Shown here one piece after another: positions 1 to 9,100 of a stretch of DNA of 64,000 bases. The notes below the pieces were generated by a model. It saw only the letters and a list, made by a program, of their open reading frames with translations. It was not told the DNA's origin and did no database searches. The DNA is from Mucilaginibacter ginsenosidivorans (GTDB lineage: Bacteria > Bacteroidota > Bacteroidia > Sphingobacteriales > Sphingobacteriaceae). Position 1 is the stretch's first letter, and every line of letters starts with the position of its first letter. The stretch is taken from NCBI RefSeq assembly GCF_007971025.1, contig NZ_CP042436.1, forward strand, positions 1,674,001 to 1,738,000. The letters run 5' to 3'. The position numbers and the translations under genes were made by a program.

Positions 1-183
1 CTTTTCAATCACATGGGTGCACCGTTTTAGCCCACGGCATTGATATTGGTGATAGGCATAAGCCGATTTGCTCTGGCAAATGTAGACCGAGTCCGTTTTA
101 CTAATGGGCCGATGCTGCATTGGCCTGGCAACGACGACATGGATGCCGATGAAGAGGGATAGGATAAATAACGCTTGTTTCAT
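1..183 (-). CDS. Small secreted Cys/His-rich protein, partial
   Basis: The gene starts at an ATG at 183 and runs off the left edge of the window, so only the first 61 residues are seen. A hydrophobic N-terminus of about 19 residues looks like a signal peptide. It is followed by DSVYIC, a YHQYQC stretch and CRGLKRCTH, a spaced Cys/His pattern. The same pattern occurs in the protein at 26382..26591 (DSVYVC, then YHLRADCRGLGNC), so the two are paralogues. It lies 11 nt downstream of the nuclease gene and is probably co-transcribed with it. Metal binding by the Cys/His residues is an inference; the function is unknown. Confidence 0.6.
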   Translation of the reverse strand, partial: MKQALFILSLFIGIHVVVARPMQHRPISKTDSVYICQSKSAYAYHQYQCRGLKRCTHVIEK

Positions 184-194
184 TGTAACCGCTT

Positions 195-851
195 TTAATC
201 TGTTATTTCAGTCAATGCTAAATGGGAGCCGGCCCGTATTTGCGACACGGTGCTTTTATATTGGGTGTATTTTTTCTTGCTGACGGTGGAGGTATTGGGA
301 AAGATATAAGCTTCAATAGTGTGGTGATACCTGATGATTTTCCAGCACCTGGAAGGGATGGTCATGGGACCGCTTTGTTTTTTTTTGCCATAACTGCCGC
401 ACCATACTTCGACCGTTCCGAACCTGGTCGCCATAGCGCGGGTATGAACTTCCAGCCTTTCCCAGGTGATTTCATTCAGATGCCTGGCCTGGGCGGTCAT
501 GTTCGAAAAATAGAAACACTCGTGCATATCGGCGGTACTGCATGCGTTATCTGCCGCGTCCATGTTGTGGCCGCGGTCATAATTTTTAACGATGGCGTGG
601 TAAAAGGGCTGCAAATCTGTTGGTCCAGGCAATGCCGCGTCGGGCCGGAAATCATTGGTCCGGTTAACATGGCGGGGCTTCCCTGCGGGACAGACATCCG
701 CAGCGTTGAGGATCCAGTGTACTTTCACGGGGTAGTGTAACACGGTATCAAAGGTGGTGATATAGCGGTGGTGGACGATCGTGACGGTGTCCTGGGCGAC
801 GGCGGTGCTCATCCAGGAACACAGGGAAATGGTGATCAGTCTTTTTATCAT
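195..851 (-). CDS. Secreted DNA/RNA non-specific endonuclease
   Basis: 218 aa with an N-terminal signal peptide (cleavage after about A19, AVAQ). The ββα-metal nuclease motif DRGH is at residues 92-95; in this family the His is the general base. A second motif N126-x3-W130-x2-LE supplies the Mg-binding Asn and the conserved Glu. Length and order fit a small exported Endonuclease_NS (NucA-like) enzyme. Cysteines around 103-112 and 150-168 may form disulfides, which suits a periplasmic or extracellular location. The small Cys-rich gene directly downstream might be a partner or inhibitor, but nothing in the sequence proves that. A CCGTG/CACGG-type palindrome lies 57 nt upstream. Confidence 0.85.
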   Translation of the reverse strand: MIKRLITISLCSWMSTAVAQDTVTIVHHRYITTFDTVLHYPVKVHWILNAADVCPAGKPRHVNRTNDFRPDAALPGPTDLQPFYHAIVKNYDRGHNMDAADNACSTADMHECFYFSNMTAQARHLNEITWERLEVHTRAMATRFGTVEVWCGSYGKKKQSGPMTIPSRCWKIIRYHHTIEAYIFPNTSTVSKKKYTQYKSTVSQIRAGSHLALTEITD

Positions 852-907
852 GTGGCTAAGTGTTTGGTTGTTTTAAAGGTATAGAGACGAGCTGATATTT
901 CCACCGG

Positions 908-919
908 GTGTTTTCACGG
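908..919. promoter_or_regulatory. GTGTTTTCACGG palindrome upstream of nuclease
   Basis: Site GTGTTTTCACGG, an imperfect match to CCGTGAAAACACGG (5477..5490). Related copies lie at 15168, 18806, 19045 and 26708. It is 57 nt upstream of the nuclease start, the distance expected of an operator or activator site. Function inferred from recurrence only. Confidence 0.4.
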
Positions 920-1082
920 TATTTTGCAGGCTTCCAGCTACGGCAGGCGCAGCCGGGAAACCTGATTGCTTTAGACCTGCCCCTTTTATGACGCTGGTTT
1001 TCGACCGGCGTAAAACGTCAGGGTGCATAAGACAGCTTGCGTATTTGATTTTAGTGCCAACCCGGATTGCTTAAATTAGCAT

Positions 1083-1313
1083 ATGGTTCATTGGATAGAT
1101 AACCCGGTATTTGGCTATGCTGTGCAAATTGCAACGGAGTTGCGTTACTGCGAAGTTATTATGCGCGACCACGCTTATGAAGTTGTTTTCCGTAGCGCCT
1201 TTGCCGAAATACAGCTTGACGATAATTTAAACTGGCAGCTTACGGCAGGCGTACCGCTGCCTTACAGCATAATAACCGAAATTGGGCACAGGATAGAAAG
1301 CGTTTATATGTAG
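1083..1313 (+). CDS. Hypothetical protein, 76 aa
   Basis: Small acidic-to-neutral protein with no signal peptide or membrane segment and no motif I recognise. The start ATG is at 1083 after an AT-rich leader. It converges on the SRAP gene, with only 3 nt between their ends. Composition alternates hydrophobic and charged residues as in a folded small domain, and the frame has no competing long antisense frame. I cannot assign a function. Confidence 0.5.
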   Translation: MVHWIDNPVFGYAVQIATELRYCEVIMRDHAYEVVFRSAFAEIQLDDNLNWQLTAGVPLPYSIITEIGHRIESVYM

Positions 1314-1316
1314 GGG

Positions 1317-2126
1317 TCAGATATGCAACTCCAGTGCCGGCAGATCTTCATACTCAAACGCCTTTGTAGGCTCAAGCGATTGCCTGAACTCTTTCTCGAT
1401 GGTACAGGCTGTCATCAATTCGGCCGGGTACTGTGTAGTAGCCAGCTCGGTTATTCGTTCTTCGGTCAGGTCGCCAAAAATCCATTCATAAGCCAGTTCG
1501 TCGTCCAAAATGGTCGGCATACGCTTTTTGGTGTTATGCACCTGTTCCATCAGCTTGTTGGCCGCAGTAGTTACAATGGCAAAAGTGTTTACCATTTCGC
1601 CCGTCTCTTTATCAACCCAGGGCTGCCAGATGCCTGCCATGTAAAAATAGCTTTTATCCTTTAGCGTAATGTAGTACGGATAGGTAACCGACTTTTTCAG
1701 CAGTTCGCCGGTACGCTGGTTTATCGGGAAAACATGCCTCCACTCAAAAAAGCCCGATGAAAGTACCAGGCAGCGCCTGTGCAGTCCAGCCTCGCGGAAC
1801 ATTTTGCCGGGTTTTATTACTTCTTCGCCAATGGCGTTTAGTGTAGTAATTGGCGGGCGGTACTGGCCTTTGGCATCTTTATAGCCAAAACGCATGTTTT
1901 TTACATCCTGCCGGGTACGCAGGTAGCCTGGGATAAAGCCCCATTCCATTTGCACAATATCAAAATCGTTTTGCCCCGGCACGGGTACTATCACCGCATT
2001 CAAATCATAACTAAACCCTACCGATAAGTCTTTATCGAGAAAATTAAAATCGCACGCAGCTTTTTCCAAAATCTTGAGCCGGATAAACTCATCGTGCGAA
2101 ACCTTTTGACCGTTGTAATAACACAT
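1317..2126 (-). CDS. SRAP domain protein (YedK/HMCES family)
   Basis: 269 aa. The family covalently captures abasic sites in single-stranded DNA through Cys2, which forms a thiazolidine with the opened sugar. Here the protein begins MCYYN, so Cys2 is exposed after Met removal. Other hallmarks are a TLNA segment at about 95-98, the strongly conserved SSGFFEW at 123-129 with the catalytic Glu at 128, and VHNTKKRMPTIL near residue 197, which carries the active-site His. It follows a small gene by 2 nt on the same strand, so the two are probably one operon. The chromosomal SRAP is usually linked to DNA-damage responses; no LexA box is obvious upstream. Confidence 0.93.
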   Translation of the reverse strand: MCYYNGQKVSHDEFIRLKILEKAACDFNFLDKDLSVGFSYDLNAVIVPVPGQNDFDIVQMEWGFIPGYLRTRQDVKNMRFGYKDAKGQYRPPITTLNAIGEEVIKPGKMFREAGLHRRCLVLSSGFFEWRHVFPINQRTGELLKKSVTYPYYITLKDKSYFYMAGIWQPWVDKETGEMVNTFAIVTTAANKLMEQVHNTKKRMPTILDDELAYEWIFGDLTEERITELATTQYPAELMTACTIEKEFRQSLEPTKAFEYEDLPALELHI

Positions 2127-2128
2127 AA

Positions 2129-2380
2129 TTATTTAATTAAAAAATAATGTTCGTCAACCAGCATGGCAATATCGTTAGCTTCTTCAAGCCGGCCCTCGGG
2201 TACCGATGTCCAAAACACGCGGCCCTTATCGTTTTTAGCCGTCGTTATCAGCAGTGGCGGCCGGTTATCAGCAAATATTGCCCGGTATACTTCCGTCATC
2301 CCGATGATGTGCTTGCGCACGATTATCTTAACGCCTTTATAAACTAACGGCAAACCCGTATCGATAGTTTGAGATGCCAT
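2129..2380 (-). CDS. Hypothetical protein, 83 aa, upstream of SRAP gene
   Basis: The ATG at 2380 is chosen because a GGAGGT Shine-Dalgarno sequence lies 4 nt upstream on the minus strand; a longer reading from 2632 would overlap the divergent gene. The protein has a two-strand hydrophobic pattern (LVYKGVKIIVRKH, YRAIFADNRPPLLIT) and ends YFLIK. No signal peptide, no known motif. It is separated from the SRAP gene by 2 nt, so it is probably translated from the same mRNA. Divergent with 2461..2823; the 80-nt AT-rich spacer should hold both promoters. Confidence 0.7.
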   Translation of the reverse strand: MASQTIDTGLPLVYKGVKIIVRKHIIGMTEVYRAIFADNRPPLLITTAKNDKGRVFWTSVPEGRLEEANDIAMLVDEHYFLIK

Positions 2381-2460
2381 AATTACCTCCAAATTAACAA
2401 TGTACATACAAATATAAAAATTGCTGTTGCAATTACTAATATTTTTAGCAATTTTGTTGT

Positions 2461-2823
2461 ATGGCACATACGGGCGATAAATATCCATTTGAACATTATA
2501 AACGCGAACAAAAGCTGGCGGCAGAAAAAGAATTGCGGGATAACGTATGGGCAATGTACCCGTCGCATAGAAAAGCCTTGTATTTTGCCGACGAAGCCAA
2601 AAAGCGTAATGCCTGGTTATTTGACCCGCCAAACAAACGCTGGTATAACCCTGAAGAATTTGTTACCGAAACGAAAAACCTCCAATCAACCGATGATATT
2701 TTTAACCGGGTTGAAATACGGCACCCCATAGATGGAATAAATGCGGGCTATAAGCAAATAACCATGCTGTATGGCAAATTGCAGGAATTGACCAAACGGG
2801 TGTTCGACTATTACAGTCGGTAA
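2461..2823 (+). CDS. Hypothetical protein, 120 aa
   Basis: Soluble, lysine- and aromatic-rich protein (YKREQKLAAEKEL, WYNPEEF, DYYSR at the end) starting at the ATG at 2461, divergently transcribed from the 83-aa/SRAP gene pair. No transmembrane segment and no motif I recognise. The context beside SRAP suggests a role in DNA metabolism, but that is guilt by association. A perfect 8-1-8 palindrome lies 21 nt after the stop codon. Confidence 0.55.
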   Translation: MAHTGDKYPFEHYKREQKLAAEKELRDNVWAMYPSHRKALYFADEAKKRNAWLFDPPNKRWYNPEEFVTETKNLQSTDDIFNRVEIRHPIDGINAGYKQITMLYGKLQELTKRVFDYYSR

Positions 2824-2843
2824 AAACCTTCCTGGTTGAAGGT

Positions 2844-2860
2844 GTTCATGATTCATGAAC
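2844..2860. repeat. Perfect 17-bp palindrome GTTCATGA-T-TCATGAAC
   Basis: Exact inverted repeat with 8-bp arms and a 1-nt centre, 21 nt after the stop of the gene ending at 2823. There is no following U-run apart from a T7 tract 9 nt later, so it could be a weak terminator or a protein-binding palindrome. Confidence 0.5.
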
Positions 2861-2930
2861 AAAATGTTTTTTTGAACGTAAGCGCTTGGGATTTCGAATA
2901 TAATGAACAGGAAACGGTGGGAAACCTGGT

Positions 2931-3060
2931 TGTGTGTACAAATTACAAAATCGCACTAATAGTCAACAAATAAATATGCTCAAAGTGTTGCGGGATCAGT
3001 TGTTTGCTATACCAGAATGAGGAGGTCAATGGCTCTGGGATGCCCGGCCCTGGCGTCAAA
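2931..3060. repeat. Dispersed degenerate repeat, copy 1
   Basis: This stretch aligns over about 130 nt with 50079..50205 (for example AGTCAACAAA, then AATATGCTCAAAGTG, then GGTCAATGG in both). Read on the plus strand, copy 1 starts MLKVLRDQLFAIPE then stops, and copy 2 reads MLKVLRNQLLAIPERDGQW. The copies therefore look like relics of the same short coding or mobile sequence. The rest of 2824..3317 holds the palindrome at 2844 and the Fic operators, and no gene. Confidence 0.6.
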
Positions 3061-3104
3061 AATTTTTAGTTCTGCGGTGAACACTGTATCGTTTCACGTT
3101 CTGC

Positions 3105-3293
3105 TATTTTCTATTGATAATAGAAAATATTCTTATATAAAATATAATTAATAGAAAATATTCTTATATGTTAATGATTTCTCCATCTCAATCGAAAAAA
3201 TTCTCTTCCTCTATTCTCCTTAAAAGCATTAAGGTATTCTAATTAATAGAAAATATTCTTACTAAATCCAACAATAATAGAAAATATTCTTAT
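3105..3293. promoter_or_regulatory. Operator array: four copies of AATAGAAAATATTCTTAT upstream of fic
   Basis: Direct copies at 3119..3136, 3150..3167, 3245..3262 (last base changed) and 3276..3293, plus an inverted half copy at 3105..3115. Each copy is an imperfect dyad with arms AGAA and TTCT. The last copy ends 24 nt before the Fic ATG, overlapping where the promoter should be. AbiEi-type antitoxins autoregulate by binding repeats in their own promoter, and the downstream protein carries an AbiEi-like N-terminus, so autoregulation is the natural inference. Confidence 0.75.
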
Positions 3294-3317
3294 ATTAGCT
3301 ACAGTATTTAAATTATA

Positions 3318-4802
3318 ATGGAAAAAAATCCCGCACACCTGCAGGAAATTCTGTTCGGAAGCTCTGATAAAAAGGAATCCAGGCAAATTTCCCTTTATGT
3401 CAAAAACGGTACCGCCAAAAAGATCGCGCCAAGGTTATATACCACCAATATGGCGGACTCCCCCGGAAGTATCATCAAGCGCAATTGGTTTCGCATACTG
3501 GCTGAACAATACCCGGGGGCCATATTAAGTCATCGCAGTGCGCTTGAAAGCCGCCCGACGCCAGACGGGCATATTTTCCTCACCTATACCTATACTAAAA
3601 ATATACCACTACCCGGTCTAACCATACATTTTCAAAAGGGCGTCGGACGAATTGAAGGTGACCCGGGTTTTTTTGGCGAACTATATATGTCCCAGGAAGC
3701 TCGTGCCTATCTCGAAAACCTTCAAACTTCAAGAGGCGCTGAACCCCCAAAAACGCTTACAAGGGAGCAAATCGAACAAAGACTTGAAACCCTGATCCGC
3801 AGCCGGGGCGAAGAGGGCCTGAACGAGCTTCGTGACCGGGCCCGTTCAATAGCCGATGAACTGGACATGCAAAAGGAGTTCATAAAACTCAATACACTAA
3901 TCAGTGCATTGCTGGCAACAAAGCCAAGCAAATTACTTTCCTCTACGGTCGCCAAAGCAAGGGCGCTGGGGGAACCGTTTGATCCTTCCAGGATTGCCTT
4001 GTTTGAAAAATTATATGAAGCGCTTGCAGGCCAGGACTTTCCCTTCTATTACGATAAGAATGAAAGTACCAGGAGTTATCAAAACTTTGCCTTCTTCGAA
4101 AGCTATTTTTCAAACTATATCGAGGGTACCATGTTTGAAGTTGAGGAAGCTAAGCAGATCATCTTGACAGAAACTCCGCTTCCGGCACGAAATGAAGATT
4201 CGCACGACGTGCTCGGAACGTATAAACTGGTATCCAACCGGCAGGAAATGGCCGTTTGCCCGGCCTCGGCAGACGAACTGCTCCATTTGGTGAGGTACCG
4301 GCATAAATTGATGCTGGCTTCGCGTCCCAACAAAAATCCGGGCAAGTTCAAAGACAAAAATAACCGTGCCGGAAATACGGAATTTGTGGATCAAACCCTT
4401 GTTGCAGGAACACTAAAAAAAGGTTTTGACTGGTATAGTATGCTGCGGCATCCTTTTGCGAAATCCGCTTACATGATGTTTCTTATCAGCGAAGTCCACC
4501 CATTTCTTGACGGCAACGGCCGCGTTGCACGAGTTATGATGAACGCCGAGCTTTCGTCAAATAGCCTTTCAAAAATTATCGTGCCAACGGTTTACCGCGA
4601 AGATTATATGGGCGCGCTGCGATTGCTGACCAGGCGCGGAGAAACCGCTCCGTTTATTCGGATGATGCTCAGGCTGTATGCATTCAGTTCGACAGTTTAC
4701 GGTGAAGCTAGCAATGCGATGGAGGTTTATCTGCGTTCGTGCGATGCTTTTATGGAGCCGCAGGAAGGTAAGTTAAAATTTCAGCTTCCTGGCCGTAATT
4801 GA
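3318..4802 (+). CDS. Fic family protein with N-terminal AbiEi-like DNA-binding domain
   Basis: 494 aa. The Fic active-site motif HPFLDGNGRVAR begins at His394. In Fic AMP-transferases this His activates the target hydroxyl and the DGNGR loop binds ATP phosphate. Residues about 20-140 (VKNGTAKKIAPRLYTTN, then ILSHRSALESRP) resemble the winged-helix and capping region of AbiEi/DUF6088 antitoxins. A helical linker lies at about 150-200. I see no clear inhibitory (S/T)xxxE(G/N) helix, though FSNYIEGT near residue 265 is similar to the EG core of one. The gene sits behind a four-copy operator array. It is a likely self-repressing conflict or toxin-antitoxin protein; the target is unknown. Confidence 0.8.
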   Translation: MEKNPAHLQEILFGSSDKKESRQISLYVKNGTAKKIAPRLYTTNMADSPGSIIKRNWFRILAEQYPGAILSHRSALESRPTPDGHIFLTYTYTKNIPLPGLTIHFQKGVGRIEGDPGFFGELYMSQEARAYLENLQTSRGAEPPKTLTREQIEQRLETLIRSRGEEGLNELRDRARSIADELDMQKEFIKLNTLISALLATKPSKLLSSTVAKARALGEPFDPSRIALFEKLYEALAGQDFPFYYDKNESTRSYQNFAFFESYFSNYIEGTMFEVEEAKQIILTETPLPARNEDSHDVLGTYKLVSNRQEMAVCPASADELLHLVRYRHKLMLASRPNKNPGKFKDKNNRAGNTEFVDQTLVAGTLKKGFDWYSMLRHPFAKSAYMMFLISEVHPFLDGNGRVARVMMNAELSSNSLSKIIVPTVYREDYMGALRLLTRRGETAPFIRMMLRLYAFSSTVYGEASNAMEVYLRSCDAFMEPQEGKLKFQLPGRN

Positions 4803-4881
4803 TCCTGATCAGACCTGTTTCATTTAACCCGTCGAGCGTCGTCGTTTCCTCGGCTATGCGGACATTCCGGACTCATTGACA

Positions 4882-5000
4882 ACCTCGTTCCGATATAACA
4901 AACAACTGATTCCCCAAAGCTTTGATCCTATTAATTCGTTGATGGTCAACTCCGAATTTCCCGGCTATCCGCGCAAGGAGGTGTCCAAAGCGCGTGGAAT
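4882..5000 (+). repeat. Degenerate duplicated segment, copy A
   Basis: Roughly three-quarters identical to 5136..5255. On the plus strand it reads TTSFRYNKQLI, then FDPINSLMVNSEFPGY. It is open upstream only as far as a stop near 4830 and closes at 5033, so it is a broken piece of a larger coding sequence. Family not recognised. The whole stretch 4803..5543 has no intact gene. Confidence 0.55.
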
Positions 5001-5135
5001 TAGGTGTTCAAGGCGCCCGGCATCTCCAGTTTAAGCTCATTGAGTTGTTAAATGCAGCTCAATAAGACTATAAAATGAACTCTATTTTAGTTTGCTTTGA
5101 GCTCCATTAATGGTGGACATTCAGGAGTTATTTAC

Positions 5136-5255
5136 CACCTCGTTCAGATACAGCAAACAACTGATTCGGCAACACTTTGATCCTGTTAATTTGTTGATGA
5201 TTAATTCGGAATTTCCTGACTATCTGCATAACCAGGTTGTCCAAAGCGCACGGAA
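5136..5255 (+). repeat. Degenerate duplicated segment, copy B
   Basis: Homologous to copy A. It reads TTSFRYSKQLI, then FDPVNLLMINSEFPDY, within a 70-codon frame at 5110..5322. Conservation is at the protein level (S/N, V/I and L/S changes), which suggests that both copies descend from a real gene duplicated before decay. Confidence 0.55.
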
Positions 5256-5394
5256 GGCTTCTCTGTGCCAAATTCAAATGCACCGAACTTTTCTTTTTAT
5301 TACGCTATCGATTCTCACCTAAACAAAACGATTAGGCTTCCGCTGACCGAGCCTGCGGGGTACCCAGGGGGCGTGGTTTTTGTGCCGGTCAGAT

Positions 5395-5425
5395 GATCCC
5401 GGGGGAAAGGCGCCCGGGATTTTTA
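5395..5425 (+). terminator. Rho-independent terminator-like hairpin
   Basis: Arms ATCCCGGG (5396..5403) and CCCGGGAT (5413..5420) are followed by TTTTTA. A second longer stem CTGACCG/CGGTCAG (5343, 5386) precedes it. It may end transcription arriving from the fic side before the XRE gene. Confidence 0.6.
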
Positions 5426-5476
5426 TTGCCGCGCAGGAGGGTGGGGGCTGCGCGTGGATCCCGCGGGATAAAAATA

Positions 5477-5490
5477 CCGTGAAAACACGG
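5477..5490. promoter_or_regulatory. Perfect palindrome CCGTGAAAACACGG upstream of XRE gene
   Basis: Perfect 5-4-5 inverted repeat 53 nt upstream of the XRE start. It is the best copy of a motif seen near 908, 15168, 18806, 19045 and 26708. Confidence 0.5.
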
Positions 5491-5543
5491 GTTGACCGGT
5501 TGGGTGGCTTCTGCTTATCTTGCGCAATTAAACCTTGTTTATC

Positions 5544-5876
5544 ATGCATACGATCGGGGAAAGAATACGTTTATTGCGGCTCGAACGGGGATGGAACCAG
5601 GAGTTTCTTGCCTCGCTGCTGCGGGTGTCGGTGCCTGCACTTTCCAAAATGGAGACGGGAATCACGGATCTGAATTTATCACGGCTGGATCAGCTGGCTG
5701 AAGTTTTCGGCCTTTCGATGGCCGGGCTGATGTCCCGCAATAGCGGCCGGGAAGGGGAATTGGGAGAGGAGGAGACGTTAAGGCGTTTGCTGGAACAGCG
5801 GGATGTGGAGTTGCTGGCCCTTCAGAAAAAGGTGATCGGGCTGCTGGAGGAGCTGAGGGAGGCCGTGGAGGGCTGA
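5544..5876 (+). CDS. XRE-family HTH transcriptional regulator
   Basis: 110 aa from the ATG at 5544 (MHTIGERIRLLR). A Cro/C1-type helix-turn-helix occupies residues 4-60, with WNQEFLASLLRVSVPALSKMETG as the recognition region and DLNLSRLDQLAEVFGL closing the five-helix fold. The C-terminal 45 residues are a charged coiled coil (LRRLLEQRDVELLALQKKVIGLLEELR), probably for dimerisation. Bacteroidota encode many such small regulators with a C-terminal coiled coil. It lies 238 nt upstream of the giant adhesin gene, which it may control; that is inference. The interval 5877..6114 shows no gene. Confidence 0.85.
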   Translation: MHTIGERIRLLRLERGWNQEFLASLLRVSVPALSKMETGITDLNLSRLDQLAEVFGLSMAGLMSRNSGREGELGEEETLRRLLEQRDVELLALQKKVIGLLEELREAVEG

Positions 5877-6114
5877 GTAGCCGCCTTTGTTTCAACCAGG
5901 GATCCTGTAAACCGGTGCCATAGCTTTGGTTGCCGGCAGTCTATCCAGTTAGACAGGGCGGAGAGCAGGAATTTGTTAAAAGAAATTCCGCTTTTCAGGA
6001 TTTTGACGTACCTTGGGCTCATATAACAAATCCTGAACACTTACATGCTGAATAACCTTAAAGCTTAGCTGCTCGCTGGCAAAAGTCCATTAACCAACCT
6101 TGTCCATTGTCTAG

Positions 6115-9100
6115 ATGTCAAAATCCTTAATTTATACTATTTTTTTTGGGCTGCTCATGCCGTTCGCTGTGCGGGCCCAGGCCCCGGATATATCCTATCC
6201 CGTACCGCCTAAGATCTTTATCGCTAAGCCCATGACGCCCCTTAAGGTGAGTAATGCCGGCGGAGCGGTTCCCGGACAGTTGTTTCCCCAGGTCAGCCTC
6301 CTGACACCGGTCAACAGCAACAGCCTGGCCATCCAGTACTTTGTACGTTTACCTTCGGGAGATATTTACGGTATCCAGTATGGGGCCATTTACCATATTA
6401 AGCCGGACGGCACTTATGACCTTTTCGCCGGCGGTTCCAGCTATGGCTACATGGACGGGCAGGGCACCGCTGCGGGCTTTGGCGAAATGGGCGGCATCAC
6501 GAAAGACGGGCAGGGGAATTTATATGTCACGGACAATAACTACCGGGATGGACTGAATTCGAGGATACGAAAGATCACGCCGGGCGGCCTGGTCAGCACC
6601 TATGCGCAGGGATTACAGGGGCCACTCGGTATAGCGGCCGGCCAGGGCGGCGTGCTGTACGTTGCCGAGACTTCGGGAAAGATCATGAAGGTCGCCACCG
6701 ACGGCACAGTCTCGCTGCTGGCCGGTAAGGGCAGCCCGGGGGCGGATGACGGTACCGGTGCGAATGCCTCGTTCGGTTACCCGGGAGGCATAACGACGGA
6801 CCGCGCGGGTAATATTTTTATGGCTGATCAGCAAAACAACCGGATCCGGAAGATCACGCCGGATGGCGTGGTGACCACGGTCGCAGGATCGGACAAATAT
6901 GGTAGCGATGACGGTGTCGGTACTGCGGCATCTTTTTCCAATCCGACGGCCGTGCAGGTCGACTCTAAAGGGAACCTGCTGGTTAGCGACGGGAACTCGC
7001 TTTTACGCCGCATCAGTGCCGGCGGTGTGGTCACGACCATTTCTCCAAACTTTTATGATAAGACGGGTCAGCCCGTATACAGTAACCTGCCGGGGCGGGT
7101 CATCATTGATGAAAATGACAATGTCATCGCCTGCGCTGCGGACGGCTTTTACCTGCTATCCATGCTGGGTTATAATATCGCTCCCCTGCTTCCGGCCGGC
7201 TTAACCTTCGGGGCGGACGGAACCATCAGCGGCACCCCGACGGCGCTTGCTGCCCCGGCGAACTATAAAATAACGGCATCGAACGCGCAGGGGATCAGTT
7301 CAGCGACGGTCAGCCTGGCCGTCGTTATCCCGCCGGACCCGCCGGTGATCACTTCATTCAGCCCCGATACGGCCTATCCGGGGGGCTCGATAACCATCAC
7401 CGGGAACTATTTTACGGGGGTTACCAAAGTCACCATTGGCGGCAAGCAGGAGCCTTTTTATAATGTAACCCCAACCGCTATTACCGCGGATATTAATACG
7501 GGGACCCCTTCCGGCGAGGTAACCGTCACCACGCCTAACGGCACTGCGCGGCGGGCGGGGTTCACAATTTTTCCGCCGCCGGTCATCACTTCTTTTGCGC
7601 CGGTGACTGCCGGCAAAGGAGCGACCATAACGATCACGGGGACCGGGTTCAAAGGCGCTGTCCAGGTCATGATCGGGGGGCAATATGCTTCATTTAAGGT
7701 GATCTCCCCCACGCAGATCGACGCCGTGGTGGGCGACGGCGCTTCTGGCGACATCTTTGTCTACGGGCCGGGCGGGGAATCGACCGTTCCGGGCTTTACT
7801 TTTATCAGTCCGCCAGCTATTTCGTCCGTATCCCCTGCATCCGCAGGGGCGGGAGCGACTGTTACGATCAACGGGAGCAATTTCAGCAACGCCACTTCCG
7901 TAAAATTCGGCACGACCGCCGCAGGCTCCTTTACCGTGAATTCAGCGACGAAGATCACCGCCGTTGTTGCGGCGGGTTCGTCGGACGGTATTACCGTCAG
8001 CACCCCCGGCGGGACCGCAACTTTCAGCTCCTTCAGCTTTAAAGCCCCGCCGGTGATCACCGGCACCAGCACCATGAAAGGAGGGAACAACTCGGTGATC
8101 ACGATCTATGGCACCAACCTGGATGGCGCTATCGTCACCATCGGAGGGGTTCCGGCGACGGTGACCGCTAATTATACCAACCAGATCTATGCCACCCTTG
8201 GCATCGGGGGCGCATCGGGCGATATCGTTGTTGTGACACCGGGCGGAACGGCCACCCTGCCGGGCTTTACCTGGATCGCTCCGCCGGCCATTGCCTCGTT
8301 CACACCGCAAACAGCTGCCGCGGGGGAAAAAATCAGTATAAAAGGCAGTAACCTGTCCGAGACCTCCGCGGTATCTTTCGGAGGTGTGTATGCGACATTT
8401 AAGGTGATATCGGACGGCGAAATCGAGGCTACCGTACCGGATGGTGCCGGCGGCGCCGTGATGGTAACTACCCCCGGCGGGTCCGCGGGGGTGCCCGGGT
8501 TTGTCTATAAAGGGCCTTCCATAAGTTCCTTCCTGCCTGTACAGGCAGGAAAGGGCCAGACGGTAACCATACAGGGAAGTAATTTCAACGGGGCGACCGG
8601 GGTTAGTTTTGGCGGTGTGCCCGCGACGTCGTTCCGGGTGATTTCGGCGACTCAGGTCAGCGCTGTCGTGGGCGCGGGCAGGTCGGGAAGCGTTACGGTG
8701 ACTACGCCGTCCGGGTCGGGTTCGCTAGCCGGATTCCAGCATCCGGGCCCGTACATCCTGTCCTTCAGCCCGGCTTACGCGGGTGACCTCTATATAATGC
8801 CGGTAACGATCACCGGGAACAATTTCACCGGGGCAACTGCCGTCAGCTTCGGCGGCGTACCCGCTGCATCTTTTACGGTCATATCGGCGACTTCGATACA
8901 GGCCACACCCGCCAAAAGTGTATCCGGGGATGTCATGGTGACCACGCCGCTGGGCACCGACAGCAGACCCGGATTTACCTGGGCGCCGGTACCTGCGATC
9001 ACATCGATCTCCCCCTCCTCGCAGGTTAGCGGCAGTATGGTAACGATCACCGGAACCGGTTTTGTTGGCGTGACCTCCGTCAGGTTCGGCGGCGTACCGG

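Noticed and set aside
222..740. Plus-strand open frame of 172 codons over the nuclease gene.
   Set aside because: Antisense to a gene with signal peptide and DRGH motif; no independent evidence of coding.
2129..2632. Longer 167-codon reading of the minus-strand gene upstream of SRAP.
   Set aside because: Would overlap the divergent gene at 2461 and ignore the good GGAGGT ribosome-binding site in front of the 2380 ATG.
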